From positions 1 to 64,000 of the forward strand of contig JAEYPO010000001.1 in assembly GCA_023410595.1 (NCBI GenBank): a stretch of DNA of 64,000 nt. Reading direction: 5' to 3'. Source of the DNA: Bacillota bacterium (GTDB lineage: Bacteria; Bacillota; Clostridia; Christensenellales; SZUA-584). Shown here one piece after another: positions 58,237-64,000 of this stretch. A program made the translations under genes and the position numbers. The notes below the pieces were generated by a model, which was not told where the DNA came from, did no database searches, and saw nothing but the letters and a program-made list of their open reading frames with translations. Each line of letters opens with the position of its first letter. The first letter of the stretch is position 1.

Positions 58237-59550
58237 ATGAAAAGACGCAGGATAATAACGCTGGTGGCCCTTCTGGTCATCGGCGTGATCGTGTATTTTT
58301 CTTTGGCCGGCTTTTCGGTCGACATATACACGTTCAATCCTCTGCCGCAGCAGGTAAGTCTGGGCCTTGACCTGACCGGCGGCGTTTACGCCGTGTTCAA
58401 TGCGGACCAGGGCGAATATACAGCCGACGAATTCGGCGCAAAGATGTACACGACATTAAGCGTACTGCGCAACAGGCTCGACGAAAAGGGTTATACCGAG
58501 GCGACGGTCGTGCAGCAGGGCACAAACCAGATAAGGGTCGAGGTGCCAATAAACGAGACGAGCCAGATAAAAGACCCTGACCAGATACTTTCGTTCATAA
58601 GCACGACGGGGCTTTTGGAGTTCAAGAACGCCGATGGCGAAACGAAGCTCACGGGCGCTAACGTAAGCCAGGCTTACCCTACAACGAGCACAGATCCGGC
58701 GACAGGCGCTTCCCAAATCGTAGTTTCTTTAAGGTTCGACTCGGAAGGCGCGAAGCTTTTCGGAGAGCTTACCGAAGAGGCGTATAATAACGGAACCGCG
58801 ATAACCATGACGCTCGACGGCAAAGAGATATCGAAGGCTACCGTCAAGAGCGGCCCTATATACGGAGGGGACGCTCAGATAGAGGGCGGCTTTACGTCGG
58901 AAAAGGCTTCCGATCTCGCGATGCAGATAGAATCGGGCGCTCTGCCGCTCGTGCTGCATGAAAAGGAAAACCGTTCGATGAGCGCTACGCTGGGACAGGA
59001 AGCGCTTAACAAGAGCTTATTTGCGGGGCTCATAGGCGTATGCGTGCTGTTCCTCTTCATGATAGTTTACTACCGTCTGCCGGGCTTTGTGGCGTGTCTG
59101 GCGCTTTCGCTGTATATGTATGTAATCGTGCTGCTGCTGGCGCTCATACCGGCTATTCAGCTTACGCTGCCGGGCATCGCGGGTATAATACTCGGCATAG
59201 GCATGGCGGTAGACGCCAATGTAATCATATTCGAGAGGTTTAAGGACGAGCTATCCTCCGGAAAGACGCTGCGCGCGTCGATGAAGGCGGGCTGGCACAA
59301 GGCCATGAGCACGATAATAGACTCTAATATAACGACGATAATCGCTGGCTTGGTCATCGCGATATTCGGCGTGGGTACTGTGAAAGGCTTCGGATATACG
59401 CTTATAATAAGCATACTCGTTTCAATGTTCACAGCCGTCGTGGTGACAAGGTGGCTGATGAACATAATACTCGATCTGAACTTAAAGAATTTGAAGCTGT
59501 ACTCGTCGAGAAAGCTAGTTGCCGAATCGGCTGTAAAAGGAGGCGAGTAG
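58237..59550 (+). CDS. secD: Protein translocase subunit SecD
   Basis: Uses the proton gradient to help pull proteins out through SecYEG. 437 residues: first membrane helix (about 8-28), LGLDLTGGVYAVF (conserved P1 motif), the periplasmic-side domain (about 60-260), and five C-terminal helices with the motif GIILGIGMAVDANVIIFERFKDEL and GFGYTLIISILVSMFTAVVVTRWLM. AAGGAGG lies 10 bases before the ATG. 1 base separates it from secF. Confidence 0.96.
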   Translation: MKRRRIITLVALLVIGVIVYFSLAGFSVDIYTFNPLPQQVSLGLDLTGGVYAVFNADQGEYTADEFGAKMYTTLSVLRNRLDEKGYTEATVVQQGTNQIRVEVPINETSQIKDPDQILSFISTTGLLEFKNADGETKLTGANVSQAYPTTSTDPATGASQIVVSLRFDSEGAKLFGELTEEAYNNGTAITMTLDGKEISKATVKSGPIYGGDAQIEGGFTSEKASDLAMQIESGALPLVLHEKENRSMSATLGQEALNKSLFAGLIGVCVLFLFMIVYYRLPGFVACLALSLYMYVIVLLLALIPAIQLTLPGIAGIILGIGMAVDANVIIFERFKDELSSGKTLRASMKAGWHKAMSTIIDSNITTIIAGLVIAIFGVGTVKGFGYTLIISILVSMFTAVVVTRWLMNIILDLNLKNLKLYSSRKLVAESAVKGGE

Positions 59551-59551
59551 C

Positions 59552-60481
59552 ATGAAGATGGTTTTCCTTAGTAAAACGAAATACTTTCTGATACTGTCAG
59601 GCGTCATAATCCTCCTCGGACTTATCATGGGGGTTGTAAACGGTGGCCTTAACCTTGGCATAGATTTTACAGGCGGCAGCATACTCACGGTCGATCTGAA
59701 AAAGGCATTTAACGATCAGGATGTAGTTGACGCCCTTGGTAAAAGCGGCGTCGACCCGGCGACTGTCCAGATAGTGCACGGCGGCGACAAAGGCAACGAG
59801 GCGGTCATCCGTCTGCAGCTTATGCCCGAAACTACGGATATGAAGGCTCTGCGCGCGTCCATTGTAAGCTCGCTTGAGGACAAGTATCCGGGCGCATACG
59901 CGGGCGAGGTGGAGAACGTGGGCGGCACTACATCGGGCGAGATAGTAGCGAACGCATTCCTGTCCGTCATAATAGCGGCTGTCCTGATGCTGGTGTATAT
60001 CTGGATAAGATTCGCGCTGTATTCGGGCATAGCGGGTGTCATAGCCCTTATCCACGACGTGCTTATTATGACCGCGTTTGTTTCTATAACGCGGCTGCAG
60101 ATAAACAGCTCGTATATAGCTGCGTGCCTTACGATAGTGGGTTACTCGATAAATGACACCATCGTTGTGTTCGACAGGATAAGGGAGAACAACAGAAGGT
60201 TCGGAGCGAAGGAGATACCGAGGACGCAGGTGGCGGATTTAAGTATAAAAGAAACGCTGCCGAGAACGATAAACACGTCGCTCACCACGCTGATTACGAT
60301 ATCGGCCGTATACATACTGGGCGTGCAGTCCATAAAGGAGTTTGCGCTGCCTATTATCGTCGGCCTTATAAGCGGCACGTATTCGTCTATATTCATCGCG
60401 AGCCCGATATGGATATGGCTCGAGGACAGAAGAGACAAGCGGCTCAGCTATAAAGCGTCGCTTCAGAAGTCTAAAGCGTAA
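59552..60481 (+). CDS. secF: Protein translocase subunit SecF
   Basis: Partner of SecD. 309 residues: first helix, LNLGIDFTGGSILTV (the GIDFxGG signature), a short extracytoplasmic domain, and five helices with GYSINDTIVVFDRIRENNR and LPRTINTSLTTLITISAVYILG. AGGAGG overlaps the end of secD just before the ATG. In Bacillus the two are one fused protein; here they are separate. Confidence 0.96.
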   Translation: MKMVFLSKTKYFLILSGVIILLGLIMGVVNGGLNLGIDFTGGSILTVDLKKAFNDQDVVDALGKSGVDPATVQIVHGGDKGNEAVIRLQLMPETTDMKALRASIVSSLEDKYPGAYAGEVENVGGTTSGEIVANAFLSVIIAAVLMLVYIWIRFALYSGIAGVIALIHDVLIMTAFVSITRLQINSSYIAACLTIVGYSINDTIVVFDRIRENNRRFGAKEIPRTQVADLSIKETLPRTINTSLTTLITISAVYILGVQSIKEFALPIIVGLISGTYSSIFIASPIWIWLEDRRDKRLSYKASLQKSKA

Positions 60482-60520
60482 TCAAATTCCGTGTTATATA
60501 ATTTAATTATTTAATAACTG

Positions 60521-60550
60521 CTAAAGCCTTTCCTGAGCGGAAGGCTTTAG
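60521..60550 (+). terminator. Strong hairpin after secF
   Basis: CTAAAGCCTT-t-CC and GGAAGGCTTTAG pair over 12 bp with one bulge around 5 bases. The T run is weak (ttagttataat), so it may be a partial terminator. A TATAAT at 60552-60557 could serve the next gene. Confidence 0.6.
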
Positions 60551-60614
60551 TTATAATATAGAGAAATAGCAATAGACAGAATAAACTTGCTTTTTGGGGT
60601 ATTGAGAGGTCGCT

Positions 60615-62945
60615 TTGATAAAGTTTGAAGAGAAAAAATACGAGACCGAATGCAGCGCTGAGGCAATGGAAGTCTTGCGGCGGGCTACCGGGCTTTCCGA
60701 ATCTGTCGCAAGGCTGCTCTTTAAGCGGGGCGTTACGACGGATAAGGACGCGAAGCGCTTTCTGCACCCCGGGCCGGAGCAGCTTTTAGACCCGCTTCTG
60801 CTGCCGGATATGGATAAAAGCGTCGCGCGCATAAAAGCGGCGCTCGGCAGTAAAGAAGAGATAACGGTGTTTTGCGACTACGACGCGGACGGCACGTGCG
60901 GAGGCTGCGCGCTTTTCCTGCATCTTAAAAGTCAGGGAGCGGATGTGTCCATAATGACGCCCAACCGCCACCGCGAGGGCTATGGGCTCTCGCTGGAAGC
61001 GGTGGAAGCGATAGCCAAAGGCGGCACGTCGCTGATTATAACTGTGGACTGCGGTATAACGAACGTAGCCGAGACGGCGCTCGCAAAGAGCCTAGGCGTA
61101 GACGTGATAATAACCGACCATCACGAATGCGGCGCGCTTCCCGACACGCCGTATATTGTAAACCCGAAACGACCCGACAGCGCTTATCCCTGCCCTTACC
61201 TTGCAGGCTGCGGCGTGGCGTTTAAGCTCATACACGCGCTCTCGTCGCTTTCGGAGGCCATGAAGTACATAGACCTCGCCGCGGTAGGCACAGTGACGGA
61301 CATCGTGCCGCTGCTGGGCGAAAACAGGGCGATAGCTCACCTCGGAATAAAGAAGCTGCGCAGGGAGCCTTGCGCGGGTTTAAAGGCGCTTGCCGAATGC
61401 GCGGGCATAGAGCTTACCAAAATCTCATCGTTCGGCGTAAGCTTCGGCCTCGGGCCGAGAATAAACGCGGCGGGACGCATGGACACGGCGGAGCTAGCGA
61501 TAGACATACTTCGCGCGCGGCAGATGTCGCCCGCGCTGCGGGAAAACGCGGAGAAGCTGTGCGCGCTCAACGAGCGCCGCAGAAAGGAAGTCGAGGACAT
61601 ACAAAACAGCGCGGAAGACATGATACAGGCAAACGCGTATATGAACGACAGCGCGATAATGCTCGCGGACGAATCGTGGAACGCTGGCGTCATAGGCATC
61701 GCGGCGGCAAAGATAGCCGAGAAGTACATGCGGCCATGCGTGCTTTTTGGAGGCAGCGGCGGCAGCCTTGTGGGCTCGGCAAGGAGCATAGAAGGCATAA
61801 ACATGTTTGAGGTGCTGGGCGCTTTCGCGGAGAGGTACGAGAAGTTCGGGGGCCATGCGCAGGCGGCGGGGCTTACCATAGCGCCTGGCGCGCTGGAAAG
61901 CTTAAGGCGCGACGTGTGCGAGTACATAGATACACATTACGACGAGAGCGTGTTCGAGCGGAAGAAGACATACGACCTGCGTCTGAACGTAGTTGATATA
62001 ACGCCGGAGTTCGTCGCCGACATTGAACGGCTCGAACCGTTCGGACAGTGCAATGAAAAGCCGGTGATAGCGGTGTCCGCCGATATAGCGGACTCAAAGT
62101 TTGTGGGCAACGGAAGAAAGCCGCATCTTAAGTTTCGGATGCGGCAGGCAAACCACTCGATAGAAGCCGTCAATTTCTTCTATAAGGATTCGCATTCGTT
62201 CATATCGCAGTCGTGCGATTTCCTCTGCGAGGCGGGCATAAACGAATATAACGGCGCTCCTCAGCTTATAGTGCGCGATATAGCCGTAAAATACGACGAC
62301 GCGCTGTCCGAAGGCTTCCTCGCCGCGAACAGGCGGGATATGATAAAGAACTTCCTTGACGAGATAACGCGCATAGGCAAAGACGGCGCGCCTAAAAGCA
62401 TGGACGAAGCGCAATTTGCCGCTTTATTGGCGGGCGAGCAAAAAAAGAGCAGGTTCGGTCTGTGTGTAGAGGCGCCCACCGCGCCCGCGTTTAAGCGGCT
62501 TTTAAGTATGAAAGCTGTGGATGAGGCGCTGCGGCGGGGAGAAATTATTCTGTTCGACGCAAAGGCGTACACTGCCGACAACTGCGTCGCCGTGTCGCCG
62601 CCCGCGGGATTCCAGCGTACGCTGCGCGCAGGAGCAGGCGCGGGCTCGTTTTTTGACGGCGAGATGCAAAGGCGCTACCGCATAGAGGCGCAGCGATATT
62701 TCGCGCCGAGGGAAGAAATGCTCAAAGCTTTCGGCGCGCTATCATGCGGCCCGATGGAGTTTTTTGAAGCGGAGCGGCGCTTAGGTGCAGGCCCCGAAAA
62801 ATTTGCGTTCATACAAAGGGTGCTATGTGAGCTTGAGTTGATTGAGACAGATAAAAGTGGTAGAATACATGCAATAAAAGGCAGCCCGAAAAAGGACTTG
62901 ATGAACAGCGCTTGCTTTTGCGGCTTTAAAGAGTTTTTAGGGTAG
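60615..62945 (+). CDS. recJ: Single-stranded-DNA exonuclease RecJ
   Basis: 5'-3' exonuclease for recombination and mismatch repair. 776 residues: DHH domain with motif I VFCDYDADGTCGG, VDCGITN, and DHH motif IITDHHECGALPDTPYIVNPKR, then GVAFKLI, LAAVGTVTDIVPL; DHHA1 domain with GGHAQAAGL; then the RecJ OB domain (about 455-555) and a C-terminal extension of about 200 residues rich in aromatic residues, longer than in E. coli RecJ. TTG start with GAGAGG 5 bases upstream. Located in the usual secDF-recJ-rel order; the apt gene often found here is missing. Confidence 0.94.
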   Translation: MIKFEEKKYETECSAEAMEVLRRATGLSESVARLLFKRGVTTDKDAKRFLHPGPEQLLDPLLLPDMDKSVARIKAALGSKEEITVFCDYDADGTCGGCALFLHLKSQGADVSIMTPNRHREGYGLSLEAVEAIAKGGTSLIITVDCGITNVAETALAKSLGVDVIITDHHECGALPDTPYIVNPKRPDSAYPCPYLAGCGVAFKLIHALSSLSEAMKYIDLAAVGTVTDIVPLLGENRAIAHLGIKKLRREPCAGLKALAECAGIELTKISSFGVSFGLGPRINAAGRMDTAELAIDILRARQMSPALRENAEKLCALNERRRKEVEDIQNSAEDMIQANAYMNDSAIMLADESWNAGVIGIAAAKIAEKYMRPCVLFGGSGGSLVGSARSIEGINMFEVLGAFAERYEKFGGHAQAAGLTIAPGALESLRRDVCEYIDTHYDESVFERKKTYDLRLNVVDITPEFVADIERLEPFGQCNEKPVIAVSADIADSKFVGNGRKPHLKFRMRQANHSIEAVNFFYKDSHSFISQSCDFLCEAGINEYNGAPQLIVRDIAVKYDDALSEGFLAANRRDMIKNFLDEITRIGKDGAPKSMDEAQFAALLAGEQKKSRFGLCVEAPTAPAFKRLLSMKAVDEALRRGEIILFDAKAYTADNCVAVSPPAGFQRTLRAGAGAGSFFDGEMQRRYRIEAQRYFAPREEMLKAFGALSCGPMEFFEAERRLGAGPEKFAFIQRVLCELELIETDKSGRIHAIKGSPKKDLMNSACFCGFKEFLG

Positions 62946-62960
62946 ATGCGGGAGCGTATT

Positions 62961-64000
62961 TTGGAAGAACTGACGGAAAAACTCAGACAAAAGAATTACA
63001 GCAAAGAGGATCAGGAGATATTTAAAAAAGCCTATACCTACGCGGAAAAAGCTCACGAAGGGCAGACACGGCTTTCAGGTGAGCCTTTTTTCATGCACCC
63101 TTATGAGGTCGCCAATATACTTATAGAGCTTTCGCTCGACATATCCACGATAATAGCGGGCCTATTCCACGACATAGCTGAGGACACGACCGTTACTATA
63201 AGCGAGATAAGGAAGGAGTTCGGCGACGAGATAGCGAAGCTCGTCGACGGCGTGACGAAGGTTGGCCAGGTCGATTTCCTTTCGAAGGAGGAAAACCAGG
63301 CAGAGAACCTGCGCAAGATGTTCATGGCAATGGCGAGCGATATACGCGTAATACTGGTAAAGCTTGCCGACCGGCTGCACAACATGCGCACGCTAAAGTA
63401 CCAGAGCAAGGAAAAGCAAATAGAAAAAGCGAGGGAGACGCTGGACATATACGCCCCGCTCGCGCACCGGCTAGGCATCAACGCCATTAAGTGGCAGCTT
63501 GAGGACCTTTCGCTCAAGTACCTTGACGATCAGGGCTATTTTGATATAGCCTCCAAGATAAACGAAACGCGCGCGCAGCGCAACGAATATATTAGTGGTG
63601 TTATAGAGCAGATAAAAGAGATGCTGAAAAAGATAAAAGTCGAGGCCGAGGTCGAAGGCAGGCCGAAACACATCTACAGCATATACAACAAGATACACAA
63701 CAAGCAAAGGGAATTCGAAGAGGTTTACGACCTCATGGCAATACGCATTATAGTAAAGACGGTAAGGGACTGCTACGCGGTTTTGGGCACTATTCACACC
63801 GAGTGGAAGCCGCTGCCCGGGCGCTTTAAGGACTATATAGCAGTGCCCAAGCAGAACATGTACCAGTCGATACACACTACTGTGCTGGGCAAGGACGGAA
63901 GGCCTTTCGAGGTACAGATACGAACGAGGGAGATGCATTCCACCGCCGAGTATGGTATCGCGGCGCACTGGCACTACAAAGAAGGCGGCGCGGGCGACAA
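62961..64000 (+). CDS. rel: Bifunctional (p)ppGpp synthetase/hydrolase Rel (N-terminal part, runs off the window)
   Basis: Makes and degrades the alarmone (p)ppGpp. The first 346 residues are visible: the HD hydrolase domain (HPYEVANIL, LFHDIAEDT, VTKV, RLHNMRTL) appears intact, so the protein can hydrolyse as well as synthesise. The synthetase domain follows with GRPKHIYSIYNKI, YDLMAIRIIV, PGRFKDYIAVPKQNMYQSIHTTV and EVQIRTREMHSTAEYGIAAHWHYK. The TGS and ACT domains lie beyond the edge. A TTG at 62961, 6 bases after GGGAG, is preferred over the ATG at 62946. Confidence 0.95.
   Translation, partial: MEELTEKLRQKNYSKEDQEIFKKAYTYAEKAHEGQTRLSGEPFFMHPYEVANILIELSLDISTIIAGLFHDIAEDTTVTISEIRKEFGDEIAKLVDGVTKVGQVDFLSKEENQAENLRKMFMAMASDIRVILVKLADRLHNMRTLKYQSKEKQIEKARETLDIYAPLAHRLGINAIKWQLEDLSLKYLDDQGYFDIASKINETRAQRNEYISGVIEQIKEMLKKIKVEAEVEGRPKHIYSIYNKIHNKQREFEEVYDLMAIRIIVKTVRDCYAVLGTIHTEWKPLPGRFKDYIAVPKQNMYQSIHTTVLGKDGRPFEVQIRTREMHSTAEYGIAAHWHYKEGGAGD

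Noticed and set aside
1..64000. CRISPR arrays, tRNA or rRNA genes, prophage
   Set aside because: No regularly spaced direct repeats, no cloverleaf-like T-loop sequences in the gaps, no rRNA signature and no phage gene was seen; the scattered repeats are single palindromes.

Overview
The window looks like a stretch of the main chromosome of a Gram-positive Bacillota, most likely a Clostridia-class gut-type bacterium. PolC, RNase J, RbgA, YlbF, HslUV, TrmFO and LCP proteins all point that way, and the gene order follows the classic Bacillus/Clostridium backbone rplS-rbgA-rnhB-yraN-yifB-dprA-topA-trmFO-hslVU ... rpsB-tsf-pyrH-frr-uppS-cdsA-dxr-rseP-ispG-polC, then secDF-recJ-rel. xerC, codY, proS and apt, which often sit in this backbone, are absent. 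GC content is moderate to high, yet isoleucine is very often ATA. Many genes start with TTG behind a strong Shine-Dalgarno sequence. I cannot place the organism below class.

Region 1 (1-430) holds the end of an IS30-type transposase and a cluster of small palindromic repeats. Region 2 (430-8846, minus strand) is one compact operon, aroF-tyrA-aroB-aroA-aroC-pheA-aroE::aroK-aroQ. It covers the whole shikimate pathway plus the branches to phenylalanine and tyrosine. It is preceded by a strong promoter, a 33-codon leader ORF packed with Phe and Tyr codons, and an intrinsic terminator whose 5' arm can pair instead with the end of the leader ORF. This reads as classic ribosome-mediated attenuation and is the most striking regulatory element here.

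Region 3 (8.9-19 kb) has an AT-rich membrane-protein gene, rplS with its leader, a MATE exporter beside a regulator with two MerR-type DNA-binding domains, then rbgA-rnhB-yraN, and a three-gene membrane set (two GT-C glycosyltransferases and a GtrA-like protein) likely for surface glycosylation. Region 4 (19-31.5 kb) carries yifB, a flavin reductase, a Cys-rich HExxH protein, pseudouridine catabolism (psuK-psuG), dprA, topA, trmFO and hslVU.

Region 5 (31.5-45 kb) is more accessory. It has a BlaI-type repressor with its operator on its own promoter, an M56/BlaR1-like sensor broken by a one-base shift, a nucleotidyltransferase fused to a degenerate phosphomannomutase domain, rnj, ylbF, mltG, a U32 protein and two tandem LCP ligases that share an upstream promoter-like element. 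Region 6 (45-64 kb) is the conserved translation, isoprenoid, lipid, replication and secretion block, ending inside rel. Several families of short palindromic repeats are scattered through the intergenic gaps.
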